Below, one piece after another: positions 20,000 through 29,936 of a stretch of 64,000 nt of DNA. The stretch comes from Candidatus Pantoea carbekii (GTDB lineage: Bacteria > Pseudomonadota > Gammaproteobacteria > Enterobacterales > Enterobacteriaceae), in the NCBI RefSeq assembly GCF_000971765.1, contig NZ_CP010907.1, forward strand, positions 838,338-902,337, written 5' to 3'. The stretch's first letter is position 1; the number at the start of each line of letters is the position of its first letter. The translations under genes and the position numbers were made by a program. The notes beneath the pieces are model-generated. The model was not told the origin of the DNA and searched no databases. It saw only the letters and a program-made list of their open reading frames with translations.

Positions 20000-22246
20000 A
20001 TGCTTACTCAATTACGCGAAATAGTAGAAAAAGTAGCAAGTGAACATCGTGTAAATGAAGCTCTTGAACTTCTTGTAAACGAAATTTGTCTTGCAATGGC
20101 AACAGAGGTCTGCTCGATTTATCTTGCGGATCACGAGCATCATTGTTATTACTTAATGGCAACACGAGGATTAAAAAAACCTCAAGGATATACTGTGACT
20201 CTAGCATTTGATGAGGGTATTGTAGGTCTTGTTGGACGTTTAGCTGAACCAATTAATCTTGCAGATGCACAGAATCATCCTAGCTTTAAATACATTCCTT
20301 CTGTAAAAGAAGAGAGCTATCGTTCTTTCTTCGGAGCTCCGATTATCAGTCGAAGACAGTTACTAGGCGTATTGGTAATACAACAGCGTGAGCATCGTCA
20401 ATTTAATGAAACTGAAGAATCTTTTTTAGTTACATTGGCTATGCAAATAGCAGCATTGTTATCACAATCTCAACTTAGTCAGTTGTTCGGTCAATTTCGT
20501 CAAAAGCGAATTAAAGCTATTCCTGCTGCACCTGGTATTTCTATTGCACTAGGGTGGATGAACGAAACTGAACCTCTTCTTGAACAGGTTTGTGTTGCTT
20601 CAACCATAAATACACAACGTGAACGTGATAGATTAATAGTAGCTATGGATGAAACAATTAATGAATTTCGTCGCTTTAGCAAACGTTTTACAGCTCGTGT
20701 TCAAAAAGAAAGTGCAGCAATTTTTGATCTATACTCGCATCTATTAAGTGATGTAAGATTAAAGAAAGATCTCTTTAATCAAATCGATCACGGTGCTGTT
20801 GCAGAATGGGCAGTAAAAACTGTAATTGAAAAATTAATTATACAATTTAATAAGTTACAAGATCAATACTTGCGTGAACGCGCAGCTGATTTGCGCGTGG
20901 TTGGACAGCGCTTACTATTTCACCTAGATGATAATGTAGTTAATACTAATACTTGGCCAGAATACTTTATATTAGTAGCAGAAGAACTTACTGCAACAAT
21001 GTTAGCAGAGTTACCACATGAACGACTTGTAGGTATAGTAGTGCGTGATGGTGCATCTAATTCACATGCAGCAATTCTAACTCGTGCCATGGGAATTCCT
21101 ACTGTAATGGGTGCAGATGTTTTACTGTCACGTCTTAATAAGCGCCAGTTAATTGTAGACGGTTACTGTGGAGAAGTGTTAATTGATCCTGAGCCATTAT
21201 TAGTACAGGAATATCAAAAATTAATCAGTGAAGAAAATGCATTAAGTAAAATGGCCGAACATATCGCTGAACAACCTGGAAAATTGAAAAGCGGTGAACG
21301 TATTCAAGTTATGCTCAATGCTGGTTTAAGTCCAGAATATGAATACGCATTAGATAGTTGGATTGATGGTGTCGGACTTTATCGCACTGAAATTCCCTTT
21401 ATGCTACAAAATGGTTTACCTTCTGAGGAAGAACAAGTAGAACAGTATCAAGGTATGCTGCAGCTTTTTTACAATAAACCGGTAACATTACGTACATTGG
21501 ACATAGGAGCTGACAAGCAATTACCGTATATGCCAATTAGTGAAGAGAATCCTTGTCTTGGTTGGCGAGGAATTCGCTTAACACTCGATCAGCCAGAAAT
21601 TTTCCTTGTACAGATTCGTGCCATGTTACGTGCTAATGTAGCATCTGGTAATCTAAGTATTTTATTGCCGATGATTAGTCATATAGATGAAATTGAAGAC
21701 GCCTGTAATTTAATTGATCGTGCTGGTCGTGAAGTAGAAGAAATGTTAGGTTATTCAATTTTAAAGCCACGTATTGGGCTTATGATCGAAGTTCCATCAA
21801 TGTTATTTATGATCCCACAGTTAGCAACTCGTGTAAATTTTATCTCAGTGGGAACAAATGATTTGATACAGTATTTACTAGCAGTAGATCGTAATAATAC
21901 ACGAGTTGCCAGTTTATATGATCCTCTTCATCCAGCAATATTGCGAGCACTGCATATTATTGCTTATGAAGCCAAAAGAGTTAAGATAGAAGTATGCTTA
22001 TGTGGTGAAATGGCCAGTGATCCCATGTGTGTTCCTGTATTAATCGGTTTGGGTTATTTTAATCTCAGTATAAATGGCAAAAATATTCCTCGGATAAAAT
22101 ATCTTCTAAATCATATAGATCGTGAGGAAGCACGCAAACTCAGTAAATATGGAATAGCAGCAAATACTGTATCAGAAGTTAGACATCTTATTTCAGTATT
22201 TATGGAAGGTTGTGGTTTAAGTAGTTTAATTAGAGGTGGATCTTAA
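20000..22246 (+). CDS. ptsP: PTS enzyme I-Ntr (PtsP)
   Basis: Phosphoenolpyruvate-protein phosphotransferase of the nitrogen PTS, which passes phosphate to NPr (PtsO) and then EIIA-Ntr (PtsN). At 748 residues it matches E. coli PtsP exactly. It has an N-terminal GAF sensor domain (about 1-170), the NPr-binding helical domain, the phospho-His domain with DGASNSHAAILTRAMGIPTVMG (about residues 350-371), and a C-terminal PEP-binding barrel with GVGLYRTEIPFM, FISVGTNDLIQY and the catalytic Cys in CLCGEMASDP. The nearest AGGAGG lies about 19 bases before the ATG, a long spacing, yet the start fits the family exactly (MLTQLREIVEKVAS). Whether ptsO and ptsN persist cannot be seen here. Confidence 0.97.
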   Translation: MLTQLREIVEKVASEHRVNEALELLVNEICLAMATEVCSIYLADHEHHCYYLMATRGLKKPQGYTVTLAFDEGIVGLVGRLAEPINLADAQNHPSFKYIPSVKEESYRSFFGAPIISRRQLLGVLVIQQREHRQFNETEESFLVTLAMQIAALLSQSQLSQLFGQFRQKRIKAIPAAPGISIALGWMNETEPLLEQVCVASTINTQRERDRLIVAMDETINEFRRFSKRFTARVQKESAAIFDLYSHLLSDVRLKKDLFNQIDHGAVAEWAVKTVIEKLIIQFNKLQDQYLRERAADLRVVGQRLLFHLDDNVVNTNTWPEYFILVAEELTATMLAELPHERLVGIVVRDGASNSHAAILTRAMGIPTVMGADVLLSRLNKRQLIVDGYCGEVLIDPEPLLVQEYQKLISEENALSKMAEHIAEQPGKLKSGERIQVMLNAGLSPEYEYALDSWIDGVGLYRTEIPFMLQNGLPSEEEQVEQYQGMLQLFYNKPVTLRTLDIGADKQLPYMPISEENPCLGWRGIRLTLDQPEIFLVQIRAMLRANVASGNLSILLPMISHIDEIEDACNLIDRAGREVEEMLGYSILKPRIGLMIEVPSMLFMIPQLATRVNFISVGTNDLIQYLLAVDRNNTRVASLYDPLHPAILRALHIIAYEAKRVKIEVCLCGEMASDPMCVPVLIGLGYFNLSINGKNIPRIKYLLNHIDREEARKLSKYGIAANTVSEVRHLISVFMEGCGLSSLIRGGS

Positions 22247-22336
22247 TTGTACGCTCACTTACTTAAATGACGAAATAGCTCTATTAATCACATATATAGT
22301 ATGTATCTTTTTAAGATACACATTAATGGTAACGAC

Positions 22337-23197
22337 ATGAATTGCAATTATATTGTATTCCCAGATATTAATCCAGTGATCTTTTCTATTGGACTTCTTT
22401 CAGTTCATTGGTATGGTTTAATGTATCTAATAAGTTTTTTATTTGCTATTTGGCTTGCATTACGTCGTGCTAATAAACCTATGAGTGAGTGGAAAAAAAA
22501 AGAAGTAGAAACACTTTTATATGCTGGTTTTTTAGGTGTATTATTGGGGGGACGGATTGGTTATATGATATTTTATAACCTACCATTTTTTTTAAAAAAT
22601 CCAATCAGTTTATTTCAAATTTGGCATGGTGGTATGTCTTTTCATGGTGGATTAATTGGCGTGATCGTGGTTATATCATGGTTTTCGTATTATACTCATC
22701 GCAACTTTTTTCAAGTTTCAGACTTTATTGTACCTTTAGTGCCGTTTGGCCTTGCCGCAGGTCGATTAGGCAATTTTATTAATGGTGAATTATGGGGTAG
22801 AGTAGCACCGAATTTTAAGTTTGCTATGTTGTTTCCGGGTTCAAGAATGGAAGATATGATAGTTGTAGCTCATCATCCATGTTATGCAGAGTTATTAAAT
22901 AAATATGGCGTATTGCCACGACATCCTTCACAATTATATGAATTATTTTTAGAAGGTATTATATTGTTTATAATTATAAATATTTTTATTAGAAAAACAC
23001 ATCCTACAGGTAGTGTCTCTGGTTTATTCTTAATTAGTTATGGTGTTTTCCGAGTAATGGTAGAATTTGTACGAGAGCCAGATATACAACTTGGTTTATT
23101 TAAAGATTATATTAGCATGGGTCAAATCCTTTCCATACCCATGATTTTATCTGGCATCATTATAATTACTTGGGCATACTTTTGTAATGTGAAATAA
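22337..23197 (+). CDS. lgt: Prolipoprotein diacylglyceryl transferase
   Basis: Inner-membrane enzyme that attaches diacylglycerol to the lipobox cysteine of prolipoproteins, the first step of lipoprotein maturation. The 286-residue product (291 in E. coli) has about seven hydrophobic segments. The Lgt signature [14 protein letters not shown] is near residues 143-156, and [13 protein letters not shown], near 100-112, carries a catalytic His. I start at the ATG at 22337 ([19 protein letters not shown]), which matches the family; the open frame extends 12 codons upstream without similarity. A nine-A run lies in the gene (22493-22501). It is followed 17 bases later by thyA. NlpD at the end of the window is a plausible substrate. 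Confidence 0.96.
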   Translation: MNCNYIVFPDINPVIFSIGLLSVHWYGLMYLISFLFAIWLALRRANKPMSEWKKKEVETLLYAGFLGVLLGGRIGYMIFYNLPFFLKNPISLFQIWHGGMSFHGGLIGVIVVISWFSYYTHRNFFQVSDFIVPLVPFGLAAGRLGNFINGELWGRVAPNFKFAMLFPGSRMEDMIVVAHHPCYAELLNKYGVLPRHPSQLYELFLEGIILFIIINIFIRKTHPTGSVSGLFLISYGVFRVMVEFVREPDIQLGLFKDYISMGQILSIPMILSGIIIITWAYFCNVK

Positions 23198-23214
23198 AAA
23201 AGTGCGAGGTAATT

Positions 23215-24009
23215 ATGAAACAATATCTTAATTTAGTACAGCATGTAATCAATCAAGGAAGTAGAAAGAATGATCGTACTGGAACAGGTACACTTTCCAT
23301 TTTTGGTTATCAAATGCGGTTCAATTTACGACAAGGTTTTCCGCTACTTACAACTAAAAAAGTACATATTTATTCAATTATTCACGAGTTATTATGGTTT
23401 TTAAAAGGCGATACTAATATTCATTATTTAAACAAAAATAAAGTTACTATTTGGAATGAATGGGCAGACAAACAGGGTAATCTTGGTCCTATATACGGTA
23501 AACAATGGCGACATTGGCAGTGCGCATCAGGTCAAGAAATTGACCAAGTTACTGCTGTAATAGAACAGTTAAAACGTGATCCTGATTCACGACGTATGAT
23601 TATTTCGTCATGGAATGTAAGTGATTTGAATAAAATGGCACTAGCACCCTGTCATGTCTTGTTTCAATTTTATGTCTTGAATGGTCAGTTATCTTGTCAA
23701 TTATATCAGCGTTCGTGTGATATATTCTTAGGTTTACCATTTAATATAGCAAGCTATGCATTGTTAATACATATGGTGGCACAACAGTGCGATTTAGAAG
23801 TTGGTGATTTTATTTGGACAGGTGGAGATACTCATCTGTACATTAATCATTTAACGCAAGCTCGCCTTCAGCTAGTACGCAAACCGCGTTCATTGCCCAA
23901 ATTACTCATCAAACGTAAACCCTCTTCTATATTTGGTTATCAATTTAGTGATTTTAAGATAGAAAATTATGATCCATATTCAAAAATTACAGCACCCGTT
24001 GCAATTTAA
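23215..24009 (+). CDS. thyA: Thymidylate synthase
   Basis: Converts dUMP to dTMP using 5,10-methylene-THF, the sole new source of thymine nucleotides. It has 264 residues, identical in length to E. coli ThyA. The catalytic Cys is in [12 protein letters not shown] near residue 146. The dUMP-binding Arg residues lie in DPDSRRM and [17 protein letters not shown], and the folate-binding C terminus ends KITAPVAI. It directly follows lgt, as in E. coli. The ppdABC-ygdB genes that come next there are absent. Confidence 0.97.
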   Translation: MKQYLNLVQHVINQGSRKNDRTGTGTLSIFGYQMRFNLRQGFPLLTTKKVHIYSIIHELLWFLKGDTNIHYLNKNKVTIWNEWADKQGNLGPIYGKQWRHWQCASGQEIDQVTAVIEQLKRDPDSRRMIISSWNVSDLNKMALAPCHVLFQFYVLNGQLSCQLYQRSCDIFLGLPFNIASYALLIHMVAQQCDLEVGDFIWTGGDTHLYINHLTQARLQLVRKPRSLPKLLIKRKPSSIFGYQFSDFKIENYDPYSKITAPVAI

Positions 24010-24528
24010 ATTTATAATTATGAAAATTTTAGTCTTGTTTTAAAGAAAATTTAATGATTATTATTTCCAAGCATATTATGAATCAGTTACGAATATCTAT
24101 TGAGTCTATATAAAATTTTTATATTAAAATTAAGCAATGTTTATTCAATATAAAGAATATGATGCATGTATAAATTAATAACCTTAGTTTTTAATATACA
24201 AAATCAATACCTAAAATATTCTTACAAACAATAACAATCCATACAATAAGAGATTTTTAAAGATTTTTACTATCTTTAGTTAGTACTAAAAATGAAATTT
24301 AATTTCATTGCATATACAGTTAGATTAAAATCTTTGCATTCGCTTTATGAGTATAGATAGAATCTTATTTTTTATAAAAAATTCATTTAAATATTTAAAT
24401 TACGTAAAAACCATGACAAACATATAAATATATGGATATTGGTATAAATGTATCTTACTAAGATATAAAAATCAGCAAACATTTTTCCTTAATTGTATTT
24501 TCCTATTTTTAATTTCTTAAGAGAACTT
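24010..24528. other. Gene-free stretch before recC (ppdAB, ygdB, ppdC lost)
   Basis: 519 AT-rich bases with no recognisable gene. In E. coli the prepilin-type genes ppdA, ppdB, ygdB and ppdC are here. The end must hold the recC promoter. Confidence 0.55.
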
Positions 24529-27500
24529 ATGCTTCGAATTTATCATTCTAATCAGCTCGATCTTTTAAAAGATTTGTTAATAAAATTAATAACAATCGAA
24601 TCATTTTCTGATCCATTTTATGCTGATCAAATCCTGGTACATAATACAAGTATGGCTCATTGGCTTCAAATAGAACTAGCAAAACATTTTAGTATTTCAG
24701 CTAATATAAATTTTTTATTTCCAGAAACTTTTATTTGGAATATGTTTTTGAAGGTATTACCTGAAATTCCAGAAGAATATGCTTTTACTAAAACGCAAAT
24801 GACTTGGAAATTAATGCATTGTCTTCCTAATTTATTGAACAAAAAAAATTTTTATTCAATAAAACAATATCTCTATGCCGATGATGATAAACGAAAGTTA
24901 CATCAACTCAGCATGCGAATTGCTACTTTATTTGATCAATATCTTATATATCGTCCTGATTGGTTAAATATTTGGGAAAATGGTCAGTTGATAGATGGAT
25001 TAGGAAAAACACAGCAGTGGCAAGCTGAATTATGGTGCCATTTAGTTTATATGACTAAAAAAAAAGGACAACCAGCATGGCATTATGCTAATCTTTATAC
25101 TCGTTTTATTCAGATATTAGAAGAAGTTCCAATATCTCTGCTAAATTTGCCAAGGCGTGTATTTATCTTCGGTATTTCAGCATTACCTCCCATGTATCTA
25201 CAAGTTTTAGAAGCGCTTGGACGACATATTAGTATTCATTTGTTTTTTATTAATCCTTGTCGTTACTATTGGGGTGATATTCAAGATTACTCTTTTTTAG
25301 CAAAGATGCAAGGTCGTCAACGGCGTCGCCTGTATTGTTTACCTATATCAAATATAGTACCAGTATCATTTAATAGACTAAGTGAACAACAATTAACTAA
25401 TCCGCTATTAGCTTCATGGGGAAAATTAGGTCGTGATAATCTTTATCTTATTAACCAAATGGAATGTTCAGCTAATGATATCCATGCGTTCGTTGATATA
25501 CAAAAAGATAGTTTATTACATAGTGTCCAGAGGGATATTCTTAATTTAGATGATAATACAATTATTGGATTGAATGCTGCTGAACTTACTGATAGTACTA
25601 AAAAGATTACACTTAATCCTACAGATCGCTCTATTATTGTTCAAGTTTGTCATAGTATACAACGTGAAGTAGAAGTCTTACAAAATTATTTGCTAACAAT
25701 AATGGAAAAAAATCCTGAACTGAAAACACGCGACATTGTTGTAATGGTATCGGATATTAATAGTTATTCTCCTTTTATTCAAGCAACTTTTAGCAGAGTG
25801 CATGATCAATGTTATTTGCCATTTACTATTTTAGATCGTAATAAAATTCAAATACATCCAGTAATGGTAGCATTGCTCAATTTACTACAATTACCATTCA
25901 GTCGCTTTTGTTTAGAAGAAGTATTAGCATTGCTAGAGGTATCTGCATTAGCACAACGTTTTTCAATAGACGAAAGTAACTTACGTTTGCTACGTCGTTG
26001 GGTAGTTGAATCTGGTATCCGTTGGGGATTAGATGATACTAATGTAGAAGCTTTATCACTACCTACTACTGGGCAACATACTTGGCGTTTTGGCTTGCAG
26101 CGGATGTTGCTAGGCTATGCATTAGAAAGCTCTCATGGTGATTGGGAGGGGATTCTTCCATACGATGAATCTAGAGGTTTAATAGCTGAAATAGTCGGTC
26201 ATCTTGCAAAGTTACTATCTTGTCTTGAGGTATGGCACATTCGCCTATCAAAGGCCAGAACACTTAGTGAATGGAAACCATTATGCCGTGAGTTAATTGA
26301 TGTGTTTTTCATCGATGATTCTGAAAGTCACTTGGCATTACTATTTATAGAAATACAATGGAAGGAAATTATTGAACAGGGTATTCAAGCTAAATATGAT
26401 AAACCTATTTCTATTACGTTATTATATGATAATCTTCGCACACGCTTAGAACAACATAATATTAATCAACATTTTTCTAGTGGGCCAATTAATTTTTGTA
26501 CCTTAAGAACAATACGTTCAATCCCTTTTAAGGTCATTTGTTTATTAGGGATGAATGATGGTATGTATCCTCGTTCATTACTACCCTTGAATTTTGATCT
26601 GATGCAACAACAAATACGTAAAGGTGATCGCAGTTCTCGCGATGATGACCATTATTTTTTTCTTGAAGCATTAATTGCATGTCAAAATCAATTCTATATT
26701 AGCTATATTGGTCGTACCATACAAGATAATAGTAAGCTTTATCCATCAATTATGGTAAAAGAATTAATGGATTATATTTCTAACAGTTTTTGTTTAGCTG
26801 GCGACGAGCAGTGTGTACCAGATGTTAGTGCGTGCCGTGTACGCAATCATCTTCAGATATTGCATAGTCGTATGCCTTTTTCTCCAGAAAATTTTCGTTC
26901 TAGTGAAAACAGACAAAGCTTTGCAAGCGAATGGTTGAATGCAGCAAATAACAGCGGTGTGGTACCATCAAACTTTTTTACTAAACCATTGCGGATACAG
27001 CGTATTAACAGTCTTTCAATAAAACAATTATTAGCTTTTTGGCGTCATCCAATACGAACTTGGTTTCAACAATCCCTAGGTGTTAATTTTTCAACTCAAA
27101 GTAACACTGAATTGCCAGATAGCGAACCTTTTTTTCTTAATAAATTAGAATGTTATAAACTTAATACACAATTACTTAATGCATTAATAAATAATCAGAA
27201 TGTTGATCAACTCTATAAGTATCATCGCACTGCCGGTAATTTACCTTATGGTGCATTTGGAGAAATTTTTTGGAAAACTCAAGTTGAAGAAATGAAGAAA
27301 ATAGTTTCTAATTTTAGTACTCAATCTCAAGAAATAGAAAATTGGGAAGTGAATCTACAATTAGATAATATCCAATTAACTGGGTGGTTAAATCAGATTC
27401 AAGTTAATAATGGCTTATTACGATTCCGTCCCAGTATATTGAGTATAAGTGATGGTTTACTATTATGGTTAGAGCATTTAGTATATTGCGCAATGGGCGG

Positions 27501-27921
27501 TAGCGGGACAAGTCGTATATATGGATGCAAAAAAAGTCGTTGGTGTTTTAACGCACTAGAAAAAAACAAAGCTTTATTAATTTTAAAGAATTATGTCAAT
27601 GGTTATCAAATGGGACTAACACAACCCTTAATGCTGACTAATCAATCTAGCAGTGCGTGGTTAAATATTAGTTTTGATACTGAATCGCGACAATTAATTA
27701 ACAATCAAAAAACACAGACGGAGGCAATGAATAAATTAATTCAAAAATGGCAAGGTGATTCTAAAATTAGAGGGGAAAGCCATGATCCTTATTTTCATCG
27801 TCTTACACGAACGTTACACAATAATATTGTACAACAGATGATTGTCGATACTGCACGAAAATGGTATTTACTAGTATATGTATCGCATGATCATACGGAA
27901 TACAATAACAATGGTTTTTAA
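24529..27921 (+). CDS. recC: Exodeoxyribonuclease V subunit gamma (RecC)
   Basis: RecC is the scaffold of the RecBCD helicase-nuclease; it splits the duplex and recognises Chi in the single strand. The 1130-residue product (1122 in E. coli) aligns throughout: MLRIYHSNQLDLL at the start, VFIFGISALPPMYLQ, NPCRYYWGD, NPLLASWGKLGRD, and GPINFCTLRTIRSIPFKVICLLGMNDGMYPR in the pseudo-helicase half, with the inactive nuclease-like domain at the end. The start at 24529 drops 12 upstream codons with no family match; AAGAGA precedes it. It carries an A9 run (25057-25065). In E. coli ptrA separates recC from recB; here the gap is 2 kb with no gene. Confidence 0.96.
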   Translation: MLRIYHSNQLDLLKDLLIKLITIESFSDPFYADQILVHNTSMAHWLQIELAKHFSISANINFLFPETFIWNMFLKVLPEIPEEYAFTKTQMTWKLMHCLPNLLNKKNFYSIKQYLYADDDKRKLHQLSMRIATLFDQYLIYRPDWLNIWENGQLIDGLGKTQQWQAELWCHLVYMTKKKGQPAWHYANLYTRFIQILEEVPISLLNLPRRVFIFGISALPPMYLQVLEALGRHISIHLFFINPCRYYWGDIQDYSFLAKMQGRQRRRLYCLPISNIVPVSFNRLSEQQLTNPLLASWGKLGRDNLYLINQMECSANDIHAFVDIQKDSLLHSVQRDILNLDDNTIIGLNAAELTDSTKKITLNPTDRSIIVQVCHSIQREVEVLQNYLLTIMEKNPELKTRDIVVMVSDINSYSPFIQATFSRVHDQCYLPFTILDRNKIQIHPVMVALLNLLQLPFSRFCLEEVLALLEVSALAQRFSIDESNLRLLRRWVVESGIRWGLDDTNVEALSLPTTGQHTWRFGLQRMLLGYALESSHGDWEGILPYDESRGLIAEIVGHLAKLLSCLEVWHIRLSKARTLSEWKPLCRELIDVFFIDDSESHLALLFIEIQWKEIIEQGIQAKYDKPISITLLYDNLRTRLEQHNINQHFSSGPINFCTLRTIRSIPFKVICLLGMNDGMYPRSLLPLNFDLMQQQIRKGDRSSRDDDHYFFLEALIACQNQFYISYIGRTIQDNSKLYPSIMVKELMDYISNSFCLAGDEQCVPDVSACRVRNHLQILHSRMPFSPENFRSSENRQSFASEWLNAANNSGVVPSNFFTKPLRIQRINSLSIKQLLAFWRHPIRTWFQQSLGVNFSTQSNTELPDSEPFFLNKLECYKLNTQLLNALINNQNVDQLYKYHRTAGNLPYGAFGEIFWKTQVEEMKKIVSNFSTQSQEIENWEVNLQLDNIQLTGWLNQIQVNNGLLRFRPSILSISDGLLLWLEHLVYCAMGGSGTSRIYGCKKSRWCFNALEKNKALLILKNYVNGYQMGLTQPLMLTNQSSSAWLNISFDTESRQLINNQKTQTEAMNKLIQKWQGDSKIRGESHDPYFHRLTRTLHNNIVQQMIVDTARKWYLLVYVSHDHTEYNNNGF

Positions 27922-29936
27922 AAAACTTTACTTAAAAAAGATTAAGTCAATACAAAAAATTAAGATTGAGTTAAAAAATAATAAATGACTTAAAATAAAT
28001 AGTTATAAACTAATATTTATTTATATTAAGTAAATTTAAGTTTTAACGATTTCATTAATGAACACTATTTTTATAAAATCGTTTTAATAGTCTATCAATA
28101 GAGTTATTTATAATAGTATTATTATGCAATAAATTACCCATAATAATACTGTGTTTTTTTAAAATTATAATTTTAAATTATCAGTATGCGATGTTGTTTA
28201 AAATTTCTAATGATATTGAACATATATGTTAGTGTATTGGAATAACGTAACTAAAATTAAAGATTAGTACACCATTTTAATATTATCTTAGTTGAGATAC
28301 AGATTCTCTATTTTAACAAAAAGGCTATGCTACAAACGATGTTATCGCTCAATGATTAGATACTATAGTTGAATGGGTTATTACTGGACGTCGGTTAAAT
28401 CAATTTTGATGGTGAAACTATATTCTTATAAGCGTGTTCTATAAATTCTAGTATTTACATCTAATAGTGTATTGTATATTGGTAATATGTTTCAAACAAT
28501 TTAGCTGATATCGAATTAATTGTCAATTTTGCTATCCAAAATAAGATAATACAGCAGACTATAAGAATTTAGTCTATTAGTACATAATGATTTTAAAATA
28601 AATTCCTTTTTAAATTTATTATCTTTAATAAAGAGAATTAAATAAAAAAATAAAATAAAAATATACAGTATATTTGATATTCAATAAAATTTACTAATAT
28701 ATATTAAATTTGATTTACTTATCATTGTGAATAATAGACAAACTTACAATTTTTGATATCTAAAAAATAGATATGCAATTTTTATTTTTTATATATCTAC
28801 GTCTACACGCAAAGTTTTAATTATTTTATTTCTGATATTATCTATAACGTTAATCAATTTTGGTGATCATTACTTACTATGATTCTTTTAATAATTATTG
28901 TTTTAAATTTTAATAAATTGAATAAAATTTATTAATTTAATTCAATTTATTATATGATGAGTTAAATGAATTTATTTATCATTATAAAATAAAGGCATTT
29001 TTGTACAATTTACTCTCATATTTTAAGTTTTAAAAACATTGGCGTAGCATTACGTTTATATGAAAGTAAATTAAATATTGGCACTGAGAATTTGTAAAAT
29101 ATTTTGAAATAACATAAATTTTTATAAAAAAATCAGATTAACTGCTTTAATTAAATGTTCCCATTAAGTAAACTTACCATAAAAACACTACACTTAAAAA
29201 ACATAAAAATAATAATCAAATGCTACAAAGATTAGATGATCTAATATATTAATTAATAATTATTTCATATACATATGTACTGTGTATACTAGTGTTAGTA
29301 TTGATAAAGCCAAAGATGTTAAGTATAAATCTTAAATAGATATATAACAAAATTATAAAGGTTAGTCTAGACAGAAACCATGAACGAGTACCAATTGTAG
29401 TATAAACTTATACCGACTTAAAATGTAAAAAGTAAATAGTAGATTTTAAGCTAAATTATATCTAGTTATAAAATCAATTTTGCTAATAAAAACTTATATT
29501 CATTAATTAGGCTTCTATTAGCATAATATGGAAAATTTATAGCTTACAAAATAATGGTAAAAGTTGCTGTATGTACTGAAAATTTTAAATTGTTTTATTT
29601 TAAATTTGGAAAGTAACTACATACTTTACACAATATACAAATTTTTTCTAAACAAACAAGGCACTTTTTAGCAGTTGAGCTTACATTTGCATGCATTCAT
29701 TAAAAAACACTAGAAAACTTTATAAAAATGATCCCAAAAAAAATAGCATTTTTCATATTTTCAAGAAAGTTATTAAATAAATTAAAAATATTTAACTTAA
29801 TTAATTGAATTTTATTGAAACTAAAGGATAAAATTATGATTTTTTAAAATTCTACAAAATAATTAAAAGCGAAAAAATTTAAAAATTCAAAATGAAGAAA
29901 ATACTTACATAACAAACAATTAACTCAGCAAGCCTT
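27922..29936. other. 2 kb gene-free stretch at the ptrA position
   Basis: The largest gene-free tract in the window. No open frame of 60 codons exists in it, and the base composition is close to that of intergenic noise. In E. coli the gene for periplasmic protease III (ptrA, 2.9 kb) lies between recC and recB, so this is most simply the eroded remnant of ptrA. I could not recognise any M16 protease motif, such as an HxxEH, in any frame by eye. A weak stem (AACGATTT at 28045-28052 with AAATCGTT at 28076-28083) might end the recC transcript. Confidence 0.6.

Noticed and set aside
27922-29936. A hidden mobile element or small gene in the 2 kb gap
   Set aside because: No long frame, terminal repeats, transposase motif or G/C shift is visible; decay of ptrA explains it better.
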